From: Margaritispora aquatica
Lineage: Eukaryota > Ascomycota > Leotiomycetes > Helotiales > Discinellaceae
Direction of reading: 5' to 3'
Length of the DNA stretch: 64,000 bases
NCBI GenBank assembly: GCA_007644065.1
Contig: VJWN01000008.1
Location: forward strand, 1,366,411-1,430,410
Shown here: one piece after another, positions 45,942-57,101 of the stretch
Layout of the letters: the number at the start of each line of letters is the position of its first letter
How positions within the stretch are numbered: the first letter of the stretch is position 1
Position numbers and translations under genes: made by a program
The notes under the pieces: model-generated
What the model was told of the DNA's origin: nothing
Seen by the model: only the letters and a program-made list of their open reading frames with translations
Databases searched by the model: none

Positions 45942-48559
45942 ATGTCATATCAAGGTGGCCAGCCACCCGGTAGTAACGGCTACTGGGCTGGTCATGGACC
46001 TCCTAACGCGTATGGTAGACAGGACATGCGACAGATGCCTCCCTATCCTCATGGACAACCCCAACCATCACAGCAATACCACCACCCTCAACCCCAACCT
46101 CAAGTTACGCCAAACAGGAACCAGCAGCAATGGAACCAGAATGCCTATACCCAGAATGGCTACGCCATGACACCAGGTTTTACACCCAACAACTACCATT
46201 CACAAATGCCCTCACCTCAGATCCGAACACCTTCCGCTCCACCACAATTTATCTCTCCCGCCCAACTATACCAGCAATCGTCGTCTTCCATGCAACCTAA
46301 AGCCTCGCAGGCGTATCAATACCAGCAATCCACTCCTTCACAACCCGCGAGGAGTCACTCAGCGTCTGCATACACAAATGCGCCTCGAATGGCTCCTCAA
46401 CCGCAAGATCCCCCAACTGAGAAAGCGATGCTGCTTGTTTCTTTGGCAGAAGAGTACTTCCAAGCTGCGCATACAATGGCGCCCGCTGTTGCACTTTCCA
46501 TGTCATCTGCGGACGTACTTTCGTATGAGAAATTGATTGCAACTGGACTTGGTTGCTTGGATGTGGCGTTAAAGCAAGTGAAGTTGGCCCCCAGGATGGA
46601 GGCAAACATACGGCTTCGATATGCAGGCGTCCTTTTTGAGGAAACAGAGAACTCCATGGTAGCCGAGACTTGTTTGTCGAAGGGGATTTCGTTGTGTGAG
46701 AGGGTAGGTTCTCGAGGGAAACCAGGCATGGGTTAGGTCTGACAATTGTACAGAATCACTACTATGACCTCAAATATGCCATGCAGTTCATGCTCGCACA
46801 GTTCATGGCCAAGAAAAATCCTAGAGCGGCGATGAAAGTCTTGGATAGTCATATCAACGAGACAACTGCGTAAGAAAAGGAAATACCTTATTACTTACAC
46901 CACTAATGTCTACTAGTTATCAACACTTCTCTTGGGTTTATGTATTCAGACTTCTCCGAGCCTCACTTGGAATGGAGTCTGGGACCTCTACAGACATCCA
47001 CATCTCAATTCAGAATTTACAAGCCGTTGCCACTCTTGCAAGCAAGCAAGGAGATTACTCGATACATGTTGTAGCGTCTCTCTTAGAAACCATGGCTTAT
47101 CTCAGAACAGCAGGTCCTGGAAACATGGAACGCGTCCAAACGGCAATTGCAGCAGCTTGGACAAACCAAAATTCCAACAAGTGCAATATATCACAGCTAA
47201 GGGCTCTAACACATATCCTTGATGTAGTCTGTAGTTATGAAGATGGAAATTCAGATGTCATGCTTTCCAAACTTAAGGAAATGCAAACAATGATGGACGA
47301 TGTCATCAAGGATCCAGCTTGGAATTTAGGAAGCGAAACCATCGCAATTCCAATCAGGAGAACAGCGAAAAGTTCTCAAACTGTCAGTAGTGATACGAGG
47401 ATGGTTCTTGACGTAGGTGGTGATGGTGGAGACAAACTCATTATGTCTTTCTTGAGCAAAAAAGAAGCATTTGCTATCACGTAAGTACCCTGCAAACATT
47501 ATATTTTCACAATTAATTATTCGGTACAGCTACCTGCTCTCTGGCGTATGTTTGTTACACAAAAACGCAGGCGACGCGAAAGGACTCAAATATCTTCAAG
47601 CTGGCCTAGAATCCTTTGAAGGAAGAGAAGGTGAGCCGAGAATTCCCAAACAACATAATAGCACACAACACAACAACCAAGCCAGCCCATGCAGCACCAG
47701 CTAACAAACAAACAAAAAAACAGAAACCCGATTATCCAAAACACCTGGACTCCTCCCTGACTTGATTGCAAAGGCGAAATGGAAAGGCGAAGTCATGTAT
47801 TACTTTCGGGTTATGATGGCATTCTGTCATGCCAATGCAGGATGTTGGGGAGAGATGCGCAAGGTTCTTGATGACCTCCAAAGGATTGCGCGAAAACATG
47901 AGATTCCCCTCACTGGATCCCTAGGATTGTACTTGAAGTATTTGAAAGGCATGTACTATCAGGGTACCCGTGATCTGGATAGAGCTCTCAGCATCTACCA
48001 GGACGATGACTTCAAGATTGCCGCTCATAAGGGTAATTCGATTACCTCCAGCGCACAGTTTGAGCGTGATATTGGCATTCTCGCTTTGCTGAACTCCCTG
48101 TCGATACTCCAGGATAGTAGTCGAATTGATTATAGCAGAAACACGGCAATGCTAGGAGAACTCCGATCTCTATGTGTGAATCATCCGAATAAAGACATTG
48201 AGATCGCCTTCAATGTCATGTCTGCAGCTGTGGAGACCAACCCACCCACCAAATTGCAAGATACGAAGGACCACTTGCGATTCACACTCAGCAGTGCGGG
48301 TAAAACAAAGAACACCCAATTCCTCTGCATTACTCTGAGTGTGATGTTCAAACGGTTCTTTTCGAATGTGGTCGGAGATCAAGCGGAGAAGAGTGCTCGC
48401 TCAGCATCAGTGCAAGCGTCGAAGAATGGTAACCCCTTGTGGCGGAGTGTGGCCGATGGTATGCTGTCAAATTGTCTAGACGTGCAGGGCAAGCATGATG
48501 AAGCGAATCGTTTCCTCCAGAGCGCTAGGATGTTCGCAGAAAAGGCGCAGGAGCATTGA
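45942..48559 (+). CDS. Cohesin loading factor subunit MAU2/SCC4
   Basis: Exons 45942-46703, 46754-46869, 46917-47480, 47530-47630 and 47724-48559 encode 792 residues. Residues 1-155 are Gln/Pro/Asn/Tyr-rich and disordered. The helical TPR-like cohesin-loading domain follows: AMLLVSLAEEYFQAAHTMAP, then LIATGLGCLDVALKQVKLAP, IRLRYAGVLFEETENSMVAE, HYYDLKYAMQFMLAQFMAKK, and near the end HDEANRFLQSARMFAEKAQ. With Scc2/NIPBL it loads cohesin on chromatin for sister cohesion and repair. All four introns keep phase; donors are GTAGGT, GTAAGA, GTAAGT and GTGAGC. The acceptor of the last intron follows an A-rich stretch. The family call is confident; the start could be 29 codons earlier. Confidence 0.93.
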
Positions 48560-48661
48560 TGTTTCGAGGGTAATTTGGAGTTTGGGGTGGATATTTGGCG
48601 CAGATTATACCCATTTGCTTGTTCCTTACTCAATTATCTCCTTTTTTGCTACTCAATTGAG

Positions 48662-51600
48662 CTAATTGCGATGTGTATGCTGATTTGGGTGATTGGGGGA
48701 GTCGCGAGGCGAGACGCTCTGGTAAGCTGAGTCGTGAAGGCTGGAGCTGTCCCATGTAAGGAGTCGAGGATCGATGTTTGTGATTTCTGCCACCGATTGT
48801 TCATTTTGGATTGGCACAGTCAGCGGAGCGCTCATCACCAATTGTGCATCTTGAACTGGCACATTGGCTGGAGCCCTTGCAGCTCCGATGGTGCCAGTTC
48901 TGGCCATCCGGGGTGCTGGCGCTACTGGGTGGGTGCCTCTGCCATCTTCAACCTGATCCCGCTCGCCTTCTTCCTCCTGCCTCTTTCTCTTTCTGTTGGC
49001 CTCCCTTTCCTTGCCGACTCGGGAAGCCTTAGCCATCCGCCCAGCGCACTTTGGGCATTTAGTGATGAGCTCAGCGGCGAGGGCGGTGCTGAACTCGCTA
49101 GAGACGCCCGTCAACATGAGCTGGGCCATGGTTTCGTCCCGACCGAGGTGCTTGCCGCTGTGGTCGCTGAGGTCCTGGCCGAGCGGAACTTTCACGTGCC
49201 CCACCGCGAAGGCGGAATGCGCATCCTCAAGGGCGGTGACGGGGCCCTGCGAGATCCCCTCCGTGCGAGTCGCCCACTTGGCTCTCGTCTTCCCATCCAC
49301 GTTCCGGTACAGCTTGCCTCCGCGTCGATAGCAGAGGACCTGCGCGCCGTTGGCCCTGGTGGCGATGACATCCCACGCGTCCTCGGCTTGCCAGAAGTAC
49401 ATGTTCCGGACGCGATGTCTGAAATTCGCCCAGTCCTGCGTGGTGGCCTCGGGGAGGGCGGATTTCGGGACTTCCTTCCCCTGCGCAATCTGCTCCATTA
49501 TGTCCAGGGTTTTCCTCGTGGGGAAGCGCGGGTTGATCTGATTCTTCCGTGAGTCGTTGCCCACGTAATGCCGCATGACGGCTCTGAAGTCGTCAATTGG
49601 GATTCCGTCCCATGAATCATCGGTGGGACCTGTAATCCCATCTACAATGTGAGAGTCACTGAACAAATGTTAGTATTCCCTCAATTCGATATTGTGTAAA
49701 GTTTTTGACACATTCAGAATCAATATATCCACTGATATATATATATACACATTACAATACAAATACAATTTTGTCGTCAGATTGACGGTTCGATACCATT
49801 CTTCTCAATGTGTATCATCAATGAAACAAGTGGTTGATCCAATCTATCATTGTATTGACTCTTTGCTCCAATGTGTGCATTGAACTAGACCATCAACAAA
49901 ACAAACAATGCATCTAGTCTTTTGGACGATTGGCCTTTGGCTTCAATGTATGTCTTGAATTGAGATATTTCCAAACCAGACTTTATATTACATCAACGAA
50001 CATTTAGCATCAGCTTGCCCCATTACAATAACGTATTTACATAATATTATCTTAAATTTTAAATCAAATAACGCAACATAACCAATATAATGCAGTATAA
50101 TTAACGTTAACTTATTGCAAACATCGCTAGATTACATTATATAGCGCGCAACCAGTTTGCAAAGTTCGGGATAACAGAGACTGCAATGCACCCAATAGTT
50201 AAGGGCATTGAAGAATAGCTATCTGGATACCGAACCTGGTATTGCTCCACGATAGATTTGCTACTCTTTTCTATATATTTGTCCTCTGGTTACATACTGT
50301 GCCATAGACACAATCTAACTTTCTCTTTGCCGCAATACTTTACCATATGATTCCTTAACTACACAAGTACAGAACGATAGAACAACACAATTTTTTATCG
50401 CTAGACAAACTGATTTGCAATGCTTGAAATTTAATACTCCCCCTGAAGAGATACCTCACAGGTATATATGCACCTTATGATCTTCCCATCCATCATGCCT
50501 CAAGAATTGGGATATTCGAGCGACACGATGCTATATGCATGGATGGTTGGATCTGGTGTGATTGCTAAAGATACATTAAATCGAATGCAGGTCTCACAGA
50601 TATAGCTGGACAATATGAAACGGATGGGAGAAGTCATTAAGAAGTCAGGTGGAGGAAATTACAACGGTGGGCTTTTTGCCAATCCATCATTTCAAAACGA
50701 TGGGACTTCAGGGTCCAGACCACAATGGTGTGGAGCGAATTGAGGCAAAACAGAAGTGTAAAAACTGCGTCTTTGCTCTCAATCTCGGTCTTTTTCGCTT
50801 TTTAAGGAGGCTACTTGGAGATTAAGACAACTTTATATTTGTTTAGAAAATTCATAAAACAGAGATATTCTCATCAACAGAAGCTGGCGACAACGATGCC
50901 CTCATCGCCAGCGAACGTCGAATTAAGCTCACAGTCATCGCCAGTTCTCGGCCCCAACCGACAGGGGTTTTGATGGCTTGCAAAAGAACATGTTTGTTTG
51001 GATAGAAAATGACGCTAGACGGAGAATTTGCTTCTTGGCGCAGGAAGAGCTGGGTCACATGATATATGACCAGCCGTAGTTAAGCCATCAGGTGACTTCA
51101 GGTGACTTCACGATACCAAACCAAACCTCACTTCCAGACCTGCCTGGGAGTGGAGTTTAGTTCCGTCTCGGAAGTACGTCAACGCTAAGGAAGCGTCAAG
51201 GCTGTACTTCCAAAAAGTGTCATGGAAGTTCAAAGACGAATTTGCTTGTATAAATCCAAAACTGACTCCTCGACGTACATATTAAGGAATTGAATGGATT
51301 GTGAACAATGATTCTATTGAATAATAGACTGCGGTAATATCTGCCGCTTTTCCACGTCCTAAGTTTGTCCAAGAAGCGGTGATGTGATACTATTGTGCTC
51401 CGTAAACAGAAATATGCAGAAGTGTAGCTTTTGATGCTCTCAACAGCAGATAGCCAGCAATGTGAAATAAATAGGTTAAAAGATGGGTTGGAATTGAATC
51501 TTCCTCCAATTTTCCCACTTGCTTTCGCCAAGGAAATTGTGAAAGAGTATAGTTGTGCTTTATGGACAAAATAACGCAGAAGTGTCGGGTTTGATGGCCA

Positions 51601-52208
51601 CAACAGCATCTAACTGGCAGTTTGAAACAAATAGACTGAGTGCTATGCTGAAATTGCATCTACCGACATGTTTCCTGCCTGGTATTGCTTATGAAACGGT
51701 GGGGAGATGATGTTGCTGTGAATGTGCAAAAATGTGGCAGACTGTCATTTCGCAGCAACGAGCGAGCAACAGCTACGAACGAAAAGATTTGAAATCAATC
51801 GATTCGATTCGGGGTAAATTGAAAGTAGAAGACAGTCGTGATGTAGTAACTGCGGCGCTCAAGAAGCTGTGCTGCGAGTGATTGCCTCTTGTTCGTCGCA
51901 GGTTTGCGTTTGATGATGGGAGTTATGCTGTGATTTCGCGACGATAAGCGGCAGAGTATATGAAAAAAAAATACGTACTTGTTTTCGGCGGGCGCGACTG
52001 TAGATACAACTGCAAGTTGGTCTTGGTTTGATCCAAGGAAGATCGCTGAAACCGCTGGAGTTTGGTTGTAAGCGCGTTGTTCATTAACCCAGCTCTCGAC
52101 TGGTTGTGCATCCCATGCCAGTAGATTTCCAATGTCGGCGGCGTTCATGAGAGAAAGCGTATGCTGTTGAGTTTGGTATAGAGGAAGCTGAAGCTGTTGG
52201 TCGGACAT
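48662..52208 (-). CDS. Unrecognised protein; two exons separated by a 2.3-kb intron
   Basis: Exon 1 (52208-51979) starts with ATG and ends in AA before GTACGT; exon 2 (49658-48662) follows a perfect CTAAC branch site and TTCAG. The phases match (codon AA|T), giving 408 residues. Exon 1 encodes MSDQQLQLPLYQTQQHTLSL and a soluble stretch with DIGNLLAWDAQPVESWVNEQ. Exon 2 is GC-rich against its neighbours and encodes FRAVMRHYVGNDSRKNQINP, then NFRHRVRNMYFWQAEDAWDV, a CPKCAG pair, a basic Arg/Lys/Glu stretch that could be a nuclear signal, and a Ser/Pro/His tail. I know no family for it. The intron is about 40 times longer than others here and holds AT-rich and repeated DNA, so an insertion is likely. 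The two exons could also belong to different genes. Confidence 0.5.
49680..50450 (-). mobile_element. AT-rich block, possible decayed LTR retroelement fragment
   Basis: This part of the large intron is visibly A/T-rich (runs such as TAAATTTTAAATCAAATAACG and a TATATATATATA tract near 49735) next to a GC-rich exon. Read on the minus strand near 50432-50445 it has TTCAGGGGGAGTATTAAATTTC, like a copia-type polypurine tract joined to an LTR start. No reverse transcriptase frame, target duplication or terminal repeat pair was found, so this is weak. Confidence 0.25.
50852..51058 (-). other. Possible stray exon or relic inside the large intron
   Basis: A 68-codon frame on the minus strand reads like real protein (SSVIFYPNKHVLLQAIKTPV then GWGRELAMTVSLIRRSLAMR) and stops at 50852. 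It has no ATG and no proven splice partner. It could be a cassette exon of the surrounding gene, in which case the stop would truncate the protein, or a gene remnant. Confidence 0.25.
51393..51634. repeat. Diverged tandem repeat, 160-bp period
   Basis: Bases 51393-51474 and 51553-51634 align without net gaps at a constant 160-base offset (shared words TTGTGCT, GCAGAAGTGT, TTTGATG, CAACAGCA, AAATAG). A weaker third copy begins near 51690. They lie in the large intron upstream of its unusual AT-rich part. Confidence 0.65.
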
Positions 52209-52793
52209 GTTGTCGATTGTCGTCGTTTCTTTGCAAAGGTATCTCGAGCGCGTTGTCTGTCGGGTATCTTGAGTGCGTTCTCTGTCGAAGTCCAGAAAGC
52301 TCGCTTAGGTCTGTGAGGAGATAAATTGAGAATATGGAGATAGAATGAAGTAAGAATTGTTGAGAGAGTTGGAAGTTGGATTGAAGAAATCGTTGTGGTT
52401 GTCAGAATGGATTTACTGTTGTTGGAAGTAGAAGGAGGAGTTTGTGAGCCAGGAGAGAAAATTTCGCTGACATGCTAAGGAAGCGGCTCTGGCACAACTA
52501 ATGCCCAACCAGTTGGTCACAGCTGCAGTCCGCTAGGAACACTACCTGATGAGAAGAAGAAAGCATATCATATCTAGATATACCTGATGCCATACATATC
52601 AAACAGCCTGTGAGAAGGTAAATTTGCTTTTTGATTCTTCACCTAACCGTAGCAGCTCTCATTGTACTCTATGAGAGAAAAGGAGTTTGGAAGGCACGAG
52701 ACACATGCTTCCAGCCTCTTGATCCGGCCCCTCATTACGTTGACCCTCGTCGCCGGATAGCCCATAGACACGGGGAACATGCAATGCACAACC
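52209..52793. other. Intergenic region between RIX1 and the unrecognised gene
   Basis: 585 bases with purine-rich leader-like sequence (GGAAGTAGAAGGAGGAG near 52424) serving the minus-strand gene. TATCT(T/C)GAGTGCG-like words repeat at 52242 and 52266. No gene is seen. Confidence 0.5.
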
Positions 52794-55027
52794 TCAATCG
52801 TCGTCCTCCGAGTCTGTGTCTAGTTGCATGGTGAGGTGAACGCTCTCATCATCAGAATCGCCATCGTCCATGGGCTCATCGATCATTGGTAGCTGAGCTG
52901 ATCCTACAGGTTCAATTTGGGGAAACCCCACGATGGTACTGGGCACGGGGGGCGCTACACGAGAAGCCGGACTCTCAAGTGCCATAGGTCCCAGGCCTCG
53001 TTGAGTAGGGTCAAGGTCTGGAGCACCTTCAAGCTGATTTCGAGATGGCATGTCAGCGTCCATGAGAGCACCCAACTCCATGAGTTCGTCCTCATCCTCC
53101 TCCGCTACTTCTTCGCTGTCGTTTACATCTTCTGACAACAACACTGGTCCTTTGGATGGTAAGAGTGGCATGCGGGGTCGAAGCAAGATCTCAACAATAT
53201 CATCTTGCGCGTAATCGTGCGTTAGGTGAGGCAGGATAGATGCCAAAGCTCGACCGTTCCTTCCCACGAATGGATTCAGAACACTTGCTAACATTGCGTC
53301 TTTGTAGTGGCCCAAGATAGCGGTTCGTTCGATCAAAGACCTCATCGAGATATCGAGATACTGCTGGGGGAACCGGGACATAAACAATGGGAGTAGTTCT
53401 TGGGCTGCGACAAGGAGGGCTGGGTCCGGGCTGGTCATCGATACATGGGCATATCCTATATTACGGATATACGAGTCGGCGTTGTGACGGGCATTGCTAT
53501 TTTTCTTCATTTCACTTCCGTTTAGTTTGGGCAATGAGTCGGTTGAGCCAGGATCACGATACAAGTCGTCACAGCATGCCTTGATAATTGGCACCATCTT
53601 TGACCCATATGGCTTGTCAAAGCTTTGTCCAACAAGCCTCAGTGACGTTGCAAGTAACTGATATGCTATGCAGCGGAAGTTTGTGCTATGCTTGCCATAT
53701 GGAAAGACCCATGCTAACTGCTCAAAAACTCCAGATGCTAACGACATAAAGTTTTCTTGCAACCGTTGAGAGAGGGCATCGACGACATGAAGGGCAGCGA
53801 CATATATCTGAGGTAGACCAGCCCAAAGCCCATCTTTCTCATCTCGATCAATGGCAGGATGAAGTCTAGCAGCACCCAGTCCTGATGGTGTGTCTGATTT
53901 GGGAATTGGAATAGACAACATCCGCGTGACTAGGTCAAGCAAAGCTCCAACAGGTATGGTGACAGGCATCAGGGTTTCTTCTTTGAGATACTGTGCTAAG
54001 AACTCGAGCAGACCGCACACTCTCTCCGTGCCAGCATAAATGCCCCTCCATAGCGGCAACTCATCTGATGAGCTACCACCGCCTTGAAGAGTCTGATTGA
54101 TATCAACAGGATCAGCGATATAGCCTACAGCAGACTCCCAATCTTCGATTACTGCGCGAAAAACAAGGTCTGAAGTACAATGTGTTTGCTTGATGAGCTC
54201 ACGCATAGCCTTTGCCCATTCCTCTCCGCTGGTATTTTTGGGCGCAGTCAAATGAAGAATAACATTAAGGCGACGGGCGGCATAAGCTAGCGAGGACGAT
54301 GCATATACCCCATCGAGATGAGTTGGAGCAATATAAGAGCGAGAAACCAGTCGTAGCTGGGATAAGAACGGACGATAAATGGTAGTGTGACGAGGAATAA
54401 GGAGAGTAAATGCCTGGAAGATAATCTCCTGTAAGGAACATTCTGCCCCTTGGGATGTTGTGGAGGCTTTGGAGACGAGATTGAGACAAGAGGTGATGAA
54501 TGTTGGCAGAGTTGGAGTCGTGATTTCTCTGATAAGAGTCTGATAACTCTGCGTCAAGTAATAGATCTTAGTCAAGGTCATCACGCATAATTCTTTGGTA
54601 GATACAGGATCAGATTTCTACATGATGTATTAGCTACAAAATCTCTTCTCGCAGAATCTGCTAATACAGGTTCTCTTACAGCTAGGACGGCCAACAGCCC
54701 TCGTACCCATAGCTCGACCCCTTGAAGAACCTCCCAACCACCCACATCGACAATAGTCTTAATAAGCACAACGGCTGCGAATCTTCCTTCAGTACTTTTG
54801 CCATTGAGTAGCGTAGAGAGTTGTGTCTTCAGTTTGTGCACCAGCACAGACGTCGCAGATGCATCGGCTTTCCCATTGCTCCCACCACCACTACCACTTG
54901 AATCGCGAAGAACATCTTGACAACGTAGGATATGCTGAACAAGAGTTGGAAGCAAGTGTGGGAGGTCGTGGGTGGTTGTGGAAGATAACTGAAAGCACAG
55001 CACTCTGAGCTCGGGAGGAAGCAACAT
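52794..55027 (-). CDS. RIX1: Pre-rRNA processing protein RIX1 (Rix1 complex, 60S maturation)
   Basis: Exons 55027-54680 and 54617-52794 on the minus strand encode 723 residues. The N-terminal Rix1/PELP1 domain shows MLLPPELRVLCFQLSS, TQLSTLLNGKSTEGRFAAVV, then LIKTIVDVGGWEVLQGVELW and, across the intron, KELCVMTLTKIYYLTQSYQT with EITTPTLPTFITSCLNLV. A long helical-repeat middle follows. The last 150 residues are strongly acidic (SEEVAEEDEDELMELGALMD and a final DSEDDD), as in other RIX1 proteins. With Ipi1, Ipi3 and Rea1 it acts in the nucleolus and nucleoplasm on ITS2 removal and late 60S maturation. The single intron is 62 bases with a CTAAT branch site. Nothing is missing compared with the family. 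Confidence 0.92.
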
Positions 55028-57101
55028 TGCAGATCTTTTTTTCTCTCCCCAACTCGACTTCGAATAGATCCTTTGAAGATTCTTCTGGCGTGGGCAATCC
55101 AGCTAGCGTAACTAACCCGAGCCTCTGGGCGAAGCAGTGGTACTTGCAGCAGAAGAGTCGCAGGAAATTGGAGATAATACAGTATGATTTAGATTCAAAC
55201 TGGGATCTCAAAGTTCTGTGGTCGCTGAGTGGTACAATCGAGCCTTTCGCAGCAGCCCAATCTTACTGGCAGATGAATATCTCAATGCTCTCCCAGAGGA
55301 TCAATGGATACAGTGCCTATGGTGTGTACTAGGCACGTCGTCGTCGTTGTTGTGGATTTGGCGCAATACCGTTTTCAGATGTGAGGCTTTTGAAGCATGC
55401 AGAATGTGTGGTCAGGATTTATTTGCTGATAGTTTATTTTACCCGCCTTCTCCCCACTTCACCCAGGCACACCACTCGAATCCCAAGCCAATTGGACTTA
55501 AAATTCGTATAGGAGGAAGAGACATTTCACCGGGCACCAAATGCATAGGAAAAGATCGAATTCTCGGTCTTGGAAACAGGCTTAATTGAGAAGCGAATAA
55601 TCCAGCAACGACCCTTCTATGTCAGGGCAGTTTTTGGTACGCCACGTTCTATGGACTCTAATCTAATAAGCTAATGTATAGAGAGTTATTTTCTCTGTCA
55701 GCTCCAGCTTTCAGATCCTCACAATTCGAGGTTATTGGTCTACCGTCGCACGTATGAGGTTGCTTCTGGTATCTTGTAGACGTTGAGGTCCCGCCCCGAA
55801 AAAAATTCCCCAAGAGTGGATTGAAAACATGAAAAGCGGTTAACTAAGGTAGCTTTGCTGCAGGCGTGGTCGTAGCTTATATAGAGCGTGAAAGCATTGA
55901 CGAAAGATGACCACACTACCTTAGTTACAATTATTACCTATTAGTGGAAATCACACTCGGGTTTTTTTCTTGTCAACTCGTTAGAATCTTTCTTTCTTTC
56001 GTCTAATGTAAACAATGAAACAGCCATCGACCAATGTTGTGTACGAGAACACTTTTTGATCCTTTCGACTTGGAACCCTTCGCTAATACACACTTCCATT
56101 GCATTACCACGGTTCGGCAATGCTTTGGTCAATGTCTAGATCGACTATGAGGCCTGGGTTGAAAATAGTTACAAAATCCCGAACATTCTTATGATATCAG
56201 CCAAGACTAAGGTGAGTGCTCCGTACTATTGCTATTCTTGACCTTTAGAGTTTTCACCTCCATCTACAATTCATGGCGTACCAAATATTTTTTGATGGAG
56301 TTTTTAAGTCATAATTACTCTCCCGTGTTTTGAAGCCTGAACGTCATTTATTTGTCTGGTCTTTTCTATTGTCTAGTCCTTCGGACTATGTTCTTTCCGA
56401 AAATGCTATGTGGGTTGGGTTAATAGTACAACAAACAATCTACCTATGAGTGCCTTACGTATTATATATAGCCTTAGTGTTAGATCCAGGCCGGCTGAGG
56501 TCGAATACGGTCGCTCCTCACTCCTTCAGTGTAACTCGGATCCGAACTTACAGCCTTGTGCTGCCGATATATACCCGCTTTCTTTGGATAATCTTGATCA
56601 GCGTCAGCTACCTGTAATGTACAATAATGCTATTATAAATAAATTGAGACAATGCCTAGACCTAGGCATTTGATTCACGTTTGAATCATTACCAGGTTCT
56701 TTAATCCTACAACTATTCTCATCGTCGTTGTTGTCGAGAAAGCATAGTAGAACTGTGCTTAGTCATCTGGGCGTTAGAATGTGTGGCCCGCATCCCGAAC
56801 CAAGATTTTGGTGCACGATTCCAATCTCACTCGACACATGTGGGCAACTTCGACAAAATCATTTGACAACATCACCAGCTGTATACACCCATTAAAGTTG
56901 GTACTGACATAGCAGTGACAGAATATTATTCCCTTCCTTAAAATCTCTCCTACCTCCTTCCCATCACGAATAAGTGAAGCTATGTATTGCTTGACCATTT
57001 GGGTGATTTCCGTTGCATAGGTACCCTTGTGCCAACTTGTGAGAGCAGTGGAATCCTAGCTTCATTTTCGACCGACGCCCGATTGTGAAGCACATTCAAC
57101 A
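55028..57101. other. Gene-poor interval, 2.1 kb, with a likely gene relic
   Basis: Between the divergent starts of RIX1 and YPP1. At 56200-55941 (minus) two adjacent frames read as protein-like sequence broken by a frameshift: DFVTIFNPGLIVDLDI in one frame, then NRGNAMEVCISEGFQVERIK and WSMAVSLFTLDERKKDSN in the next. This looks like a decayed gene of unknown family. Plus frame 55218-55589 (no ATG) and minus frame 56774-56998 are not supported. Confidence 0.4.

Noticed and set aside
48734..49552. 272-codon plus-strand frame
   Set aside because: It is the antisense shadow of the GC-rich exon; the minus strand has the splice acceptor, branch site and more natural protein composition.
49786..49800. 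GGTTCGATACC resembling a tRNA B box
   Set aside because: The flanks cannot form a T-stem or acceptor stem, and no A box or anticodon arm lies upstream.
55218..55589. Plus-strand frame after RIX1 that looks partly protein-like
   Set aside because: No ATG in the right place, no domain, and no supporting splice sites; kept only as a note in the gap entry.
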